Notes: generated by a model not told the origin, from the sequence alone. Counted from the first letter of the stretch, positions 1 to 9,323 are shown. The stretch: DNA of 50,949 nt from Actinotignum schaalii_C (GCF_034119425.1 NZ_JAWUEL010000015.1:1-50949); one strand, 5' to 3'. Made by a program: numbers and translations.

Positions 1-822
1 GCTCCCGCGCGGTTGCCAGATGCGCAGCAGCGCGATTCCCACCGCCAGGCTCACTAGCGCGGGCACCATATTGACCAGGCCGGGTGCCAGGGTGCGGGCC
101 GCGAGCCAGGTGCTCAGCGCGTAGGAGGATCCCACCGCCAGGGCCAGGGGCCACACCTGGGCCAGGCCGCGCCAGCCGTCCATAATGAGGAGGAGCGCGA
201 AGGGGATGAGCCAGACGAGCACGCTGGTTTGTTCGCTGATCTGCGCGGAGAGAGTGGCGGCATCAATTCCGGTGAGGTTCGCCCCGGTGAGCACGGGTGT
301 GGCCATTGCCCCGTAGGGCACCGCGAAGGTATTGCCCACCAGCACCGTGAGCGCCGCCTTCCAGGGCGTGAAACCGAGGGCGAGCAGCATCACGCCGCAA
401 ATCGCTACCGGCGCCCCGAAACCGGCCAGCGCCTCGAGGAGGGCGCAGAAACTAAAAGCGATGAAAATGCCCAGCGCGCGCGGATCGGGGGAGAGGCGCG
501 CGAAAGCCTGCATGAGGGTGTCGTGATGCCCGGAGGCCACCGTGAGTTCGAACAGGATAATCGCGGTGAGAACGATCCAGGTGATGGGGAAGATTCCGAA
601 GACGGCGCCTTCCAGGCCGGCGGAAAGCGCCATTCCGGCGGGCATGTGGAAAGCAAAAATCGCCACGGCAAGCGCCACGACGACGCCGCATACGCCCGCC
701 CAGTGGGCTTTGATATGGAAGGCACCCAGCAGGAGGAACACCGTGAGGAGCGGGAGGAGGGCCACGAGGGCGGAGAGGGTGAGACTCCCCAGCGGCGCGG
801 CAGTTTGTGTAAAGGCTTCCAC
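1..822 (-). CDS. lctP: L-lactate permease (LctP family), 3' end outside window
   Basis: Integral membrane proton-coupled lactate/glycolate importer. I chose the GTG at 820-822 because an AGGAG ribosome site lies just upstream (about 828-833). The frame then stays open for all 274 codons to the window edge, so the protein runs off the left end (the family is usually 500-560 residues). The translation is strongly hydrophobic. It has family features: an N-terminal LLPLLTVFLLLGAF segment, then FGIFPITWIVLTAIILFELTV, then FCALLEALAGFGAPVAICG, which matches the E-G-x-A-G-F-G-x-P-V signature of LctP/GlcA permeases. Product assigned by recognition of these motifs. Confidence 0.85.
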   Translation of the reverse strand, partial: MEAFTQTAAPLGSLTLSALVALLPLLTVFLLLGAFHIKAHWAGVCGVVVALAVAIFAFHMPAGMALSAGLEGAVFGIFPITWIVLTAIILFELTVASGHHDTLMQAFARLSPDPRALGIFIAFSFCALLEALAGFGAPVAICGVMLLALGFTPWKAALTVLVGNTFAVPYGAMATPVLTGANLTGIDAATLSAQISEQTSVLVWLIPFALLLIMDGWRGLAQVWPLALAVGSSYALSTWLAARTLAPGLVNMVPALVSLAVGIALLRIWQPRGS

Positions 823-994
823 GATGTTCTCCTATCCATCGCACGAGGTCGGGTCGGATGCGGGTCGGTGAGCAGCGTTGGTCACGGCGGTCGAATCCGA
901 ATCCGGTTAAGTCTGATTAAGATCGTACGGACGTAGGTCACAAGATAAAAATTGAGAGCGCTTAAATGTGGGTGATGTTGCGCACAAAACGCCT

Positions 995-1012
995 AGTAAG
1001 GGACTCCTTACT
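995..1012. repeat. 18-bp inverted repeat, possible operator
   Basis: AGTAAGG-GACT-CCTTACT is a perfect 7-bp inverted repeat with a 4-base centre. It lies in the 488-bp divergent region, 173 bp upstream of the lactate permease start. It could be an operator (lactate genes are often controlled by GntR- or LutR-type repressors) or a small hairpin. No regulator gene is visible, so the role is a guess. Confidence 0.3.
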
Positions 1013-1202
1013 CTGGCGGAAAACTAGTAAATGTGCTAAATGATTCGGCGCGCTGCGTGGGTGGCTAGGTATGTAGCTGACGGCCCATCCGCTCCGCGTG
1101 ACACGCCGGACGGGGTGGTTACCAGCTTCACAAAGTGCGGGTCCAAAGTCCCAAAACCGCGAAAATAGGCGCAAAGCGGGAGCGGCGGCGTCGTCGTAAC
1201 AA

Positions 1203-1250
1203 CCACAAGTTCTAGTGGTCTTTTGTTCTAGGTGCCACTAGGTGTAGTGT
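1203..1250 (+). promoter_or_regulatory. Paired NrdR boxes and nrdHIE promoter
   Basis: Two 16-bp boxes, CCACAAGTTCTAGTGG (1203-1218) and CCACTAGGTGTAGTGT (1235-1250), resemble the NrdR consensus ACACWATATATWGTGT. They are separated by 16 bp, so their centres are 32 bp (three helical turns) apart, which is the spacing typical of NrdR pairs. A candidate promoter sits within them: -35 TTGTTC at 1223-1228, 16-bp spacer, -10 TAGTGT at 1245-1250, fully inside the second box. Binding of the ATP/dATP-sensing repressor NrdR would therefore block RNA polymerase. The nrdR gene itself is not in the window. Confidence 0.75.
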
Positions 1251-1310
1251 TTAGCCTTGTAGTCGTTCCACCACGCACACAGCGTGACAATCCGAAACCG
1301 AGGAGACCTC

Positions 1311-1574
1311 ATGAGCATTACCGTCTACACCAAGCCCGCGTGCGTGCAGTGCAATGCCACCAAGCGTGCGCTCGATAAGGCGGGGCTGGAGTATGAGCTC
1401 GTGGATCTCACTCAGGATGCGGAGGCCCTCGCCGCGGTCAAGGCCCTCGGGTACCAGTCGGCGCCCGTGGTTATCGCGAACGGTCATCACTGGTCCGGCT
1501 ACCGCCCCGATGAAATCAAGGCACTCAAAGCCGGCGCGCAGGCCACCGCGGAACCCACCCTGGTGACTGCCTAA
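1311..1574 (+). CDS. nrdH: Glutaredoxin-like protein NrdH
   Basis: Small redox protein (87 residues) that reduces the class Ib ribonucleotide reductase, taking electrons from thioredoxin reductase. The protein begins MSITVYTKPACVQCNATKRA, with the C-x-x-C active site (CVQC) near residues 11-14. It also has the NrdH ending motif region with SAPVVI and HHWSGYRPDEIKAL, the W-S-G-F/Y-R-P-D signature. The ATG at 1311 follows AGGAGA at 1301-1306; an upstream in-frame start at 1284 has no such site. First gene of nrdHIE, 42 bp before nrdI, under the NrdR-box promoter. Confidence 0.96.
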   Translation: MSITVYTKPACVQCNATKRALDKAGLEYELVDLTQDAEALAAVKALGYQSAPVVIANGHHWSGYRPDEIKALKAGAQATAEPTLVTA

Positions 1575-1616
1575 GCTGGCGGTGCGGCCGCGTGCCGCCC
1601 GCTGAGGAAAGAACCG

Positions 1617-2015
1617 ATGGCACGTATCGTCTATTTTTCTTCTCAAACAAATAACACGCACCGGTTCGTGGAAAAGCTCGGCTACGATGCCGTGCGCATC
1701 CCCATCCACGGCGAAACGCCCGTGGTGGATGAGCCCTACGTGCTTATTTGCCCCACCTACGGTGGCGGGAACCATCGCGGCGCCGTGCCGCGCCCCGTCA
1801 TCAAATTCCTCAATAACGAACACAACCGTGCTCTCATCCGCGGGGTGATCGCCGGAGGAAATACCAATTTTGGCGATGTTTACGGACTCGCCGGGGACGT
1901 TATCTCCGCAAAATGCGGGGTCCCCATGATGTATCGCTTTGAACTGCTCGGCACGCCTACGGACGTTGCCACGGTTAAGGAAGGTTTGGAACAGTTTTGG
2001 GCATCGCAACACTAA
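1617..2015 (+). CDS. nrdI: Flavodoxin-like protein NrdI
   Basis: FMN protein (132 residues) that supplies the oxidant used to build the dimanganese-tyrosyl radical cofactor of NrdF. The N-terminus IVYFSSQTNNTHRFVEKL is the flavin phosphate-binding loop. CPTYGGG and GNTNFGDVYGLAGDVIS are typical later flavin-contact segments. The ATG follows GAGGAAAG with good spacing. Its last 19 bases overlap the chosen nrdE start, which suggests translational coupling. Confidence 0.95.
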   Translation: MARIVYFSSQTNNTHRFVEKLGYDAVRIPIHGETPVVDEPYVLICPTYGGGNHRGAVPRPVIKFLNNEHNRALIRGVIAGGNTNFGDVYGLAGDVISAKCGVPMMYRFELLGTPTDVATVKEGLEQFWASQH

Positions 2016-4150
2016 CGGATATCGGTTCGGAAAACCTGGATGATTCGCTCGTGGATTACCACTCGCTCAACGCCGAGCTCAATTTGTACGACGCCGAGGG
2101 CAAGATCCAATTCGATAAGGATCACGAAGCCGTGCGCCAGTACTTCCTCCAGCACGTCAATAAGAACACCGTGTTCTTCCACGATCTGGAGGAAAAGCTG
2201 GAGTACCTCGTGCGCGAAGGTTATTACGAAAAGCGCGTGATCGAGGCTTACGATATGGCCTTTATTAAAGAGCTCTACAAGAAGGCCTACGCGCATAAGT
2301 TCCGTTTCCCCACCTTCATGGGGGCCTTCAAGTACTACACCTCCTACACTCTGAAAACTTGGGATGGCACTCGCTACCTGGAGCGTTTCGAGGATCGGGT
2401 CTGCATCGTGGCCCTCGCGCTGGCCGATGGGGATATTGAGCTGGCCACCAACCTTGTGGAAGAAATGATCACCGGGCGTTTCCAGCCGGCCACCCCCACT
2501 TTCCTCAATGCCGGTAAGCAGGCGCGCGGGGAACTGGTCTCCTGCTTCCTGTTGCGGGTGGAAGACAATATGGAATCCATCGCCCGCGCGATTAACTCCG
2601 CGCTCCAGCTCTCCAAGCGCGGGGGCGGGGTGGCACTCAACCTCACCAATTTGCGTGAACAGGGCGCCCCGATTAAGCGCATCCAAAACCAGTCCTCCGG
2701 GGTGAACCCGGTCATGAAGCTGCTCGAGGATTCTTTCTCCTACGCGAATCAGCTCGGGGCGCGCCAGGGCGCGGGGGCCGTCTACCTGCACGCCCATCAC
2801 CCGGATATCATGCGCTTCCTGGATACCAAGCGTGAAAACGCGGATGAAAAAATCCGTATCAAGACGCTTTCTCTGGGCGTGGTGATTCCGGATATTACCT
2901 TCGAGCTGGCGAAGAACCGTGAACCCATGTACCTCTTCTCCCCGTATGACGTGGAGCGGGTTTACGGCAAGCCGCTCACCGAGATTTCGGTGAGTGAAAA
3001 GTACCATGAGATGGTCGATGATAAGCGCATTAAGAAGACGAAGATTGATGCGCGTCAGTTCTTCCAGACCCTCGCCGAAATCCAGTTCGAATCCGGCTAC
3101 CCCTACATCGTGTACGAGGATACCGTCAATAACACCAACCCTATTAAGGGCCGGATTACCATGTCCAACCTGTGCTCGGAGATCCTCCAGGTATCCGAGC
3201 CCTCCGAATACAATGCGGATCTTTCCTACAAGCATGTGGGCAAGGATATTTCCTGCAACCTCGGCTCCCTCAATATTGCCAAGGCCATGGATTCGGAGGA
3301 CCTGGGTAAAACGGTGGAGATTGCGGTGCGGGCCCTCACGGCCGTGTCCGACCAGACCAGCATTGATTCGGTGCCCTCCATCAAGCGCGGGAATGAGATG
3401 TCCCACGCTATCGGGCTGGGGCAGATGAATCTGCACGGGTACCTGGGCCGCGAGCGGATCTTCTACGGGAGCGAAGAAGCGCTCGACTTCACCAATATGT
3501 ACTTCTATACGGTGGCCTACCACGCGATTCGTTCCTCCATGCTGCTGGCAAAGGAGCGTGGGGAGCGCTTCGAAGGTTTCGAGGATTCCACCTATGCAAA
3601 CGGTGCTTACTTCACGAAGTACCTCGAGCAGGAGTGGGTCCCGCAAACCGAGCGGGTGCGTGAGCTTTTCGCCGCGCACCACATTCCCACCCGGGAAGAT
3701 TGGGCCCAGCTGGCCGCGGACGTGGCCGAATACGGGATGTACAACCAGAATCTCCAGGCGGTTCCGCCTACCGGCTCCATCTCCTATATCAACCACTCCA
3801 CCTCCTCCATCCACCCGATCGTCTCCAAGATTGAGATCCGTAAGGAAGGCAAGATCGGGCGGGTGTACTACCCGGCGCCGTATATGACCAATGACAACCT
3901 GGAATACTTCCAGGATGCCTACGAAATCGGCCCGCAGAAGATTATCGACACCTACGCGGTGGCCACCCAGCACGTGGACCAGGGGCTCTCCCTCACGCTG
4001 TTCTACCCGGACACCGTGACCACGCGCGATGTGAACCGCAATTACATTTACGCATGGCGCAAGGGCATTAAGACGCTCTACTACATGCGTATCCGCCAGG
4101 CCGCCCTCCAGGGCACCGAAGTGGAAGGTTGCGTCTCCTGCATGCTGTAA
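1997..4150 (+). CDS. nrdE: Class Ib ribonucleoside-diphosphate reductase alpha subunit
   Basis: Catalytic large subunit (717 residues) that reduces NDPs to dNDPs in the cytoplasm with NrdF. Visible key parts: DYHSLNAELNLYDAEGKIQFDKD near the N-terminus; Cys183 (VSCFLL), Cys393 (NLCSEI) and Cys420 (CNLGSLN), corresponding to the disulfide/thiyl/disulfide set; PPTGSISYINHS near residue 590; and the C-terminal redox tail EGCVSCML that exchanges with NrdH. The start is uncertain. TTG at 1997 has AAGGAAGG 11 bases upstream and overlaps nrdI; GTG at 2051 would give MDYHSLN, closer to some homologues, but has no clear ribosome site. Confidence 0.95.
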   Translation: MGIATLTDIGSENLDDSLVDYHSLNAELNLYDAEGKIQFDKDHEAVRQYFLQHVNKNTVFFHDLEEKLEYLVREGYYEKRVIEAYDMAFIKELYKKAYAHKFRFPTFMGAFKYYTSYTLKTWDGTRYLERFEDRVCIVALALADGDIELATNLVEEMITGRFQPATPTFLNAGKQARGELVSCFLLRVEDNMESIARAINSALQLSKRGGGVALNLTNLREQGAPIKRIQNQSSGVNPVMKLLEDSFSYANQLGARQGAGAVYLHAHHPDIMRFLDTKRENADEKIRIKTLSLGVVIPDITFELAKNREPMYLFSPYDVERVYGKPLTEISVSEKYHEMVDDKRIKKTKIDARQFFQTLAEIQFESGYPYIVYEDTVNNTNPIKGRITMSNLCSEILQVSEPSEYNADLSYKHVGKDISCNLGSLNIAKAMDSEDLGKTVEIAVRALTAVSDQTSIDSVPSIKRGNEMSHAIGLGQMNLHGYLGRERIFYGSEEALDFTNMYFYTVAYHAIRSSMLLAKERGERFEGFEDSTYANGAYFTKYLEQEWVPQTERVRELFAAHHIPTREDWAQLAADVAEYGMYNQNLQAVPPTGSISYINHSTSSIHPIVSKIEIRKEGKIGRVYYPAPYMTNDNLEYFQDAYEIGPQKIIDTYAVATQHVDQGLSLTLFYPDTVTTRDVNRNYIYAWRKGIKTLYYMRIRQAALQGTEVEGCVSCML

Positions 4151-4244
4151 GTATGCGGTGTTTACTTGCACCGGGTAGTTGAACAGTGCTTACCGATGGT
4201 GCGGGTAAGCGGTAGCGAACGTGCGGCTTGTATGCTTGCACGGC

Positions 4245-4278
4245 GCGGGCCGGTTGCGTGGAAACGTGACCGGCCCGC
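4245..4278. terminator. Hairpin between convergent nrdE and helicase genes
   Basis: GCGGGCCGGT (4245-4254) pairs perfectly with ACCGGCCCGC (4269-4278), with a 14-base loop. It lies about 95 bp after the nrdE stop and 42 bp after the end of the oppositely oriented helicase gene, so it probably serves both. Only a short T run (GGTTT) follows on the plus strand. Confidence 0.55.
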
Positions 4279-4306
4279 CCGGTTTAAGCGCGGGTACGTG
4301 GCGCGG

Positions 4307-4321
4307 TACGACGGCGCAGCT
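4307..4321 (-). repeat. Copy of dispersed 15-bp motif AGCTGCGCCGTCGTA
   Basis: Exact copy (reverse strand) of a 15-mer also found at 16516-16530, 24864-24878 and 30012-30026. It overlaps the stop codon of the helicase gene. Role unknown. Confidence 0.6.
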
Positions 4322-7300
4322 AGCGGGCGTCCGGCCCGGTGAGCTCGAGAAGGGAGCGGATATCCGCCCCGGAGATGGGGCCGCCGGCCGCCTTATCCAC
4401 CATGCCGGCAAGTTCGCGTTTACGCGCCTGCAGCGCAATGACCTTCTCCTCGATGGTATCCGCCGAGGCAAGCCGGTAGACGGTGACCGGCTTATCCTGG
4501 CCAATGCGATGGGCCCGGTCAATGGCCTGCTCTTCGGCGGCCGGATTCCACCACGGATCCATAATGTAAACGTAATCAGCTTCCGTGAGGGTGAGCCCGG
4601 TGCCGCCCGCCTTGAGGGAAATGAGGAAAACCGGGGCGCTGCCATCGCGGAAAGCCGCAATCGCGCCGGCGCGATCCCGGGTAGACCCATCCAGGTAGCT
4701 ATAGGTAATGCCCTCCCGATCCAGCTGGTGGGCAATACGTTCCAGATAGGTTGTGAACTGGGAGAACACCAGGGCGCGGTGGCCCTCGGGGATAATCTGC
4801 TGGAGGTGCTCGAGGAGCAGGGTTGTTTTCGCCGGCGGGGTAGTAATTCGCGCATCCACGAGACCCGGGTCAATAGCCATGCGCCGTAGCCGGGTGAGGG
4901 AAGCCAGGATCGAGATGCGATTGGCATGCGGGTCATCGATGAGTCCCAGGATTTCCTGGCGTTCGCGTTCCAGCTGTTTGCGATAGCGCTGCGCGTGGGC
5001 CGGTGCGAGGGGAACACTCAGCTCGGTGACCGTGCGGGCGGGAAGGTCCTTGGCCACCTCGGCTTTGCGGCGTCGTAACATAAAGGGCCGCACCAGGCGC
5101 GTGAGCAGCGCGGCAGCCTCCTCGTCATTAAATTTCTCAATGGGGTTCTGGAACTGTTCGGTGAAACGCGCGTGCCCGGGCAGCAGGCCGGGGCTGGTGA
5201 GAGCCAGCAGCGCGGCCAAATCCGAGAGGCTGTTTTCCACCGGGGTGCCCGTGACCGCGAACGTCCAGGGCCGGGTGAGCGCGGCGACGGCGCGATAGCC
5301 CACCGTGCTCGGGTTCTTGACCGCCTGGGCCTCATCGAGGATCACCCCACCCCAATCCACTTTCGCGTACTCCGCGCGCTCGAGGCGCAGCAGGGTGTAG
5401 GAAGTCACCACAACGTCTGCCTTCGCGGCGATAATCGGCAAGGGCTGTGAACGGCGTTTACCTGATTCGGTAATGGTGCGGAGGCGCAGCTCCGGAGTGA
5501 AGCGTTCCGCTTCGCTGTGCCAGACCGGCACCACGGAGGTGGGTGCCACCACGAGCACCGGGCCTTCCAACGTGCCCTCCGCGCGTTCGCCGCTGATCAT
5601 GGCGAGCATCTGCGCGGTTTTGCCCAGGCCCATATCATCGGCCAAAATCCCGCCGTAGTGGGCCCGCGCCAGGTGGGTGAGCCAGGAATAGCCAGCTTCC
5701 TGATAGGAACGCAGGGTGCCCCGGAACGTTTCGGGAACCGGCACCGGCTCGCCCAGGTGATCAAGCTGGGTGAGAGCAGCGCTCAGTGCCTGCGGATTGG
5801 CCAGCGCGGAGAGATCCAGAGCGTGGGCACGCGCTCGGGGTACGGAAATACTTTCCGGGGTGACGGTGCCGAGAGCTGCGGCGTCGTACAAAAGCTGGCG
5901 TAGCGCATCGAAGTCGCTGCCCAGCGGGATGACCATATCGCCCAGCACCAGGTGTTTGGCGCCGCTGGTGAGTGCGTCGTAGAGGACGGGGAGGGGGACT
6001 TCGTGCTCCCCAACGGTGACCGTGACTCCCAGGTCTAGCCAGTCGCGGTCCTCGGTGACGGCGGTGGTGAGAACCGGGGCCTCGGTGAGGACGGTGAGGT
6101 CCGCGCCCTCGTCGAATGTGACCGAGATTCCGGCTGCGCGCCAGGCGGGAACAATATCCTCGCGCAGGCGCTGGTAGGTGGTGATGTCGAGGTTGCGGCT
6201 GCGGGGGAAGCGAAGTTCGGGCATATCGGCCGCGAGCCAGGCCACCTGGGCCGCCTGGAGTTGGTCCTGCGGCAGCTGTATGACGCCGCTTCCCCGGGTA
6301 AGCGGCGTATACAACGCCGGTGCTTCGGTTGGCTCCGTGCCGTCGGCCTCCAGCAGCTGGCGTTCCGCGTACCACTCCAGCAGGAAGGGCCCGGTGAGCT
6401 GCGAATTGAGCTCATCGGGCGCGGGGCGGCGGATCCGGGCGTGCAGAACCGGGTCGGAAAAACGATGCGGAGTGAACGCCCCGTCGGGGGAGACCACCCT
6501 GATATCGGGCGGCAGAGCGGGAAGGAGGTTGAGTTCAAAAATAGGGACTTCCGCGGCGGGGATACGTAAGGGCTGCGCGGATCCCAAAGCCTTGGAGAAA
6601 GCCGCGGGAAGATTCGGATTGACGCGGCCGAGGACATAAGAATCGTTTTCGTAACTGATGGCGAGGGCTGGCTCGGTGCCTTCGATAACGGCGGCCGGGG
6701 TGCCCTCCGGTGTTTCTGGTAGCACTCGCAAGAGCAGATCGTCGCTCCCGCGCTCGCGGGCGGACAAGCTGAGCTGGGCGCCCCAGGGGGCTTTATCAAT
6801 GCGGAGCGGCTGGTCAGTATCCCCGCAAAAAAGCTCCACCCCGGTATCGCGAGCATTTTCCAGGTAGGCCAGCGCGGTGGTGCCCAAACTTTGCAAGGAA
6901 ATACTCGGGTCAAAATGCGAGGCACGCTTCGCTACGTCATGTAATTCTCGCAGCGCCGCAAGCTGGAGGGGATCCAAGCTTTCTGCGGCGGAACTGTAGC
7001 CGTGCGCGGGAGCGATAGTGGACCAGGTAGTGGTGCGGTGTGACCACTCCCCGTTGAGATTCCGCTGGGCCGGGCGCAGCAATCCTGTCACTTCCCCGCT
7101 TTCCGCGCCGCGGATGAGAATAAGCCCGAGACCGCGGATAGCCGGGCGCTGCTCTATTCCCACACAACTATCGGTAAGCAGTGTTCGCCAGGAGCGGTCT
7201 TTCACACGCTCGGCGTACACCAGCAAGGTGGCAACGGTGTGCTTACACCGCCGTGAGACCGGGCATGAGCAGGACGCGGTAAGAGGATGTACGGAGGTAA

Positions 7301-7487
7301 TAAGAACCCGGTAGGTGGGGCCGTTACCGAGGACGCGGGCGACGATACCGTAGGAATTCTCCTTTATCTCAAGCACGCGACCGGTTGCCGCGTAGCGTTT
7401 TCCGCGGGCGAGCGTGGGAGGCGTGAAGTAAAGCTCGTAGAAATCCGAGGTAAGTGCTGCAATAGCGGAGCGAAGTGTGCCGGCCAT
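4320..7487 (-). CDS. SWIM zinc-finger SNF2/RapA-family helicase
   Basis: Large (1055 residues) superfamily 2 DNA translocase. A SWIM-type zinc motif C-x-C-x5-C-x-H is at residues 73-83 (CSCPVSRRCKH). A long middle region of the bacterial SNF2 type follows. The ATPase core has motif I DDMGLGKTAQML (about 616-627), motif II LDEAQAVKN (about 715-723) and the C-terminal helicase motifs SLKAGGTGLTL and MDPWWNPAAEEQAIDRAHRIGQ (about 955-995). No ribosome site is well placed before the ATG. Instead TAAAAT at 7494-7499 sits exactly six bases upstream, which suggests a leaderless mRNA. It lies between nrdHIE and nrdF. The cellular role (transcription recycling, repair or chromatin-like remodelling) cannot be told from the sequence. 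Confidence 0.93.
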   Translation of the reverse strand: MAGTLRSAIAALTSDFYELYFTPPTLARGKRYAATGRVLEIKENSYGIVARVLGNGPTYRVLITSVHPLTASCSCPVSRRCKHTVATLLVYAERVKDRSWRTLLTDSCVGIEQRPAIRGLGLILIRGAESGEVTGLLRPAQRNLNGEWSHRTTTWSTIAPAHGYSSAAESLDPLQLAALRELHDVAKRASHFDPSISLQSLGTTALAYLENARDTGVELFCGDTDQPLRIDKAPWGAQLSLSARERGSDDLLLRVLPETPEGTPAAVIEGTEPALAISYENDSYVLGRVNPNLPAAFSKALGSAQPLRIPAAEVPIFELNLLPALPPDIRVVSPDGAFTPHRFSDPVLHARIRRPAPDELNSQLTGPFLLEWYAERQLLEADGTEPTEAPALYTPLTRGSGVIQLPQDQLQAAQVAWLAADMPELRFPRSRNLDITTYQRLREDIVPAWRAAGISVTFDEGADLTVLTEAPVLTTAVTEDRDWLDLGVTVTVGEHEVPLPVLYDALTSGAKHLVLGDMVIPLGSDFDALRQLLYDAAALGTVTPESISVPRARAHALDLSALANPQALSAALTQLDHLGEPVPVPETFRGTLRSYQEAGYSWLTHLARAHYGGILADDMGLGKTAQMLAMISGERAEGTLEGPVLVVAPTSVVPVWHSEAERFTPELRLRTITESGKRRSQPLPIIAAKADVVVTSYTLLRLERAEYAKVDWGGVILDEAQAVKNPSTVGYRAVAALTRPWTFAVTGTPVENSLSDLAALLALTSPGLLPGHARFTEQFQNPIEKFNDEEAAALLTRLVRPFMLRRRKAEVAKDLPARTVTELSVPLAPAHAQRYRKQLERERQEILGLIDDPHANRISILASLTRLRRMAIDPGLVDARITTPPAKTTLLLEHLQQIIPEGHRALVFSQFTTYLERIAHQLDREGITYSYLDGSTRDRAGAIAAFRDGSAPVFLISLKAGGTGLTLTEADYVYIMDPWWNPAAEEQAIDRAHRIGQDKPVTVYRLASADTIEEKVIALQARKRELAGMVDKAAGGPISGADIRSLLELTGPDAR

Positions 7488-7646
7488 CCTTTAATTTTAA
7501 GACGCATCCGGGGATGAGGAAAGTTTGGGTTCCGGGTTCTTCGGGCCGGGCGCGGCGGGTGAACCGGGTGCGGCGCTTCCGGGCTGGCGCGGTAGGATAG
7601 GTGCCACTTCCGCGGAGCCACCCCGCGGAGAAAGAAGGCGGAGCAG

Positions 7647-9245
7647 GTGAGGAATCGGTATCGTCACGCGGGCACCTTGGCGGTGCTTCTCGGCACCCTA
7701 CTCGCGCTGGCTCTGGTAGCAGGAGCGCTGGCTGGCTGCGCGCTGCTCAAAGCCCCGGTACTCGCCGCTCCGATTCCCCGCCCGGTCACCTACGATAATT
7801 TTGGCGACGACGCCGTTGCTATCGTCTGGGACGACGACGCCACCTACCGCGATATCGACGCCGAATTTGACGACTCTGGCATTGTGGACGGCCGGGTCCT
7901 GGCCGCCGCCTACCACCGCGGCGCCGGGCTCCCCGATTCCCTCAACGCCGCCCTCAACGAGGACCCGAAAGTCAGCGACGTTGGGCTGGGGGAGGGCCTA
8001 CCCGGGGCGGGCTACAACTTCCCGGGAATCCCGCAGGTGGGAACCTTCTTTCACGTGGTTCCCGGAACAACCCAGGTGATCCGCGGCTGCACCGGCGTGG
8101 TTCTCGATACCCCGGGGCGCTCCCAGATTCTCTCCGCCGCGCACTGCTGGCCCGGAGATGCCTACGCCGCCACCGTCTTCGTACCGCAATTTGCCATTAT
8201 TGCCGGTACCGCCTATATCCCCCACGGTATTTGGCGTATCGACCCGGACGCCGTGGTCATTAACGATGCGTATTACAGCGATGATGAGGATGCGGATCGG
8301 TACGACGCCGCCGTCCTCACCGCGGATCCGGACCGCTTCGGCAACCTCCTCGAAGATGTGACAGGCGGGCTGCCCATTGCCAATGTGAGCCCGGAACAAC
8401 CCGATATTGAGGTGATCGGCTACCCGGTGGTCGAATCTTTCGAGGCCGATAACTACACCTCCGCCTACCCGCGCCACTGCCGTAACTCCACCGAAACCTT
8501 CACGGAAAACAGCGTGGACTACTTCCATATTGAATGCGCCGGGATGCCCACCGGGGTATCCGGCGGGCCCTGGCTCCATCAGAACGAGAGCGGGGAATGG
8601 GCCATCGTGGCAATTACCGGCGGGGCGCAGGACGGCGGGGGCTATACCGATGATGAATCCGTGGGCGTCCCCATGGACAACCTCATCGCTGACCTGCTGG
8701 AAGAAGCCCGCATGTCCCTGGGGGATGCGAGCCTCGAACCGGGCAATCCGGCCCACGAAGTCCTCGGTTACCTGGGTGGTCAGCCCGACCGCGCGGATGC
8801 CTTCACCGTGTGGCCCTCCGGGGCGGTTGCGCTCTACCTGGATGCCGGCAGCGGGGAAGAAACTCTGCCGCGGGCCGATGAAGAAACCGGCGAGCTCGCC
8901 CAGGTGGATGCCGCGCGGCGTTTCCGTTCCGTACGGATCCTGGGCGGGCGTGATCGCCGTTTACGTAACCTCCGCACCCTCGCGGCCGGGGACCTGGACG
9001 GCTCCGGAATGGCTGATATTCTCACCCTCGGCCGCGACGGCGCTCTCATCCTCTGGCACGACCCGGGGCTCTTCGGCCTGCGCCACCCCGAACACCTCAA
9101 TCCGCATCTCCCCCTCGAATTCACCAACGTCACCAAGATGAGCATCGCCGATGACACCCTTACCGTCACCAACATAGATGGCACGACGACGCAGTATGCG
9201 GATATCTCCCAGCAAGGTATCCAGCCGCAGCCGCGCACCTCATGA
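7647..9245 (+). CDS. Secreted trypsin-like serine protease lipoprotein
   Basis: 532 residues. N-terminal signal with a lipobox-like LAGC (Cys31), so probably a lipoprotein. The S1-type triad is visible: His166 in SAAHCW, Asp220 in DRYDAAVL and Ser305 in TGVSGGPW. Cys148 and Cys167 are placed to form the disulfide beside the histidine. After about residue 360 a second region follows, containing GDLDGSGMADILTLGRDGALILW, an FG-GAP/VCBS-like repeat with a Ca-loop-like DLDGSG. GTG start chosen because AAGGCGGAG precedes it. Divergent from the helicase. Physiological substrate unknown. Confidence 0.82.
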   Translation: MRNRYRHAGTLAVLLGTLLALALVAGALAGCALLKAPVLAAPIPRPVTYDNFGDDAVAIVWDDDATYRDIDAEFDDSGIVDGRVLAAAYHRGAGLPDSLNAALNEDPKVSDVGLGEGLPGAGYNFPGIPQVGTFFHVVPGTTQVIRGCTGVVLDTPGRSQILSAAHCWPGDAYAATVFVPQFAIIAGTAYIPHGIWRIDPDAVVINDAYYSDDEDADRYDAAVLTADPDRFGNLLEDVTGGLPIANVSPEQPDIEVIGYPVVESFEADNYTSAYPRHCRNSTETFTENSVDYFHIECAGMPTGVSGGPWLHQNESGEWAIVAITGGAQDGGGYTDDESVGVPMDNLIADLLEEARMSLGDASLEPGNPAHEVLGYLGGQPDRADAFTVWPSGAVALYLDAGSGEETLPRADEETGELAQVDAARRFRSVRILGGRDRRLRNLRTLAAGDLDGSGMADILTLGRDGALILWHDPGLFGLRHPEHLNPHLPLEFTNVTKMSIADDTLTVTNIDGTTTQYADISQQGIQPQPRTS

Positions 9246-9304
9246 TCTGGCTCGCACCGCTTACTGATTCAACCGTCTAGAATGGGCGGGGTGTGGCGGC
9301 GCAA

Positions 9305-9323
9305 GCGGCGTCGTCGTTCTTAA
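9305..9323 (+). repeat. 19-bp repeat GCGGCGTCGTCGTTCTTAA, copy 1
   Basis: Identical to 22828-22846. It lies in the nrdF upstream region and belongs to the dispersed ACGACGNCGC motif family. Function unknown. Confidence 0.55.

Larger units (their letters stand above)
823..1310. other. Divergent intergenic region between lctP and nrdH
   Basis: No convincing gene in either strand. It contains the 18-bp inverted repeat at 995-1012, one copy of the dispersed GCGGCGTCGTCGTA motif at 1185-1198, and the NrdR-box promoter of nrdHIE at 1203-1250. Confidence 0.6.

Noticed and set aside
229..936. Plus-strand 235-residue open frame opposite the left-end gene
   Set aside because: The translation is Gly/Arg/Glu/His-rich without family signal; it is the antisense of the lactate permease, whose hydrophobic frame is clearly coding.
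2012..4171. 719-residue open frame antisense to nrdE
   Set aside because: Long only because of high GC. The plus strand encodes unmistakable NrdE with all catalytic cysteines.
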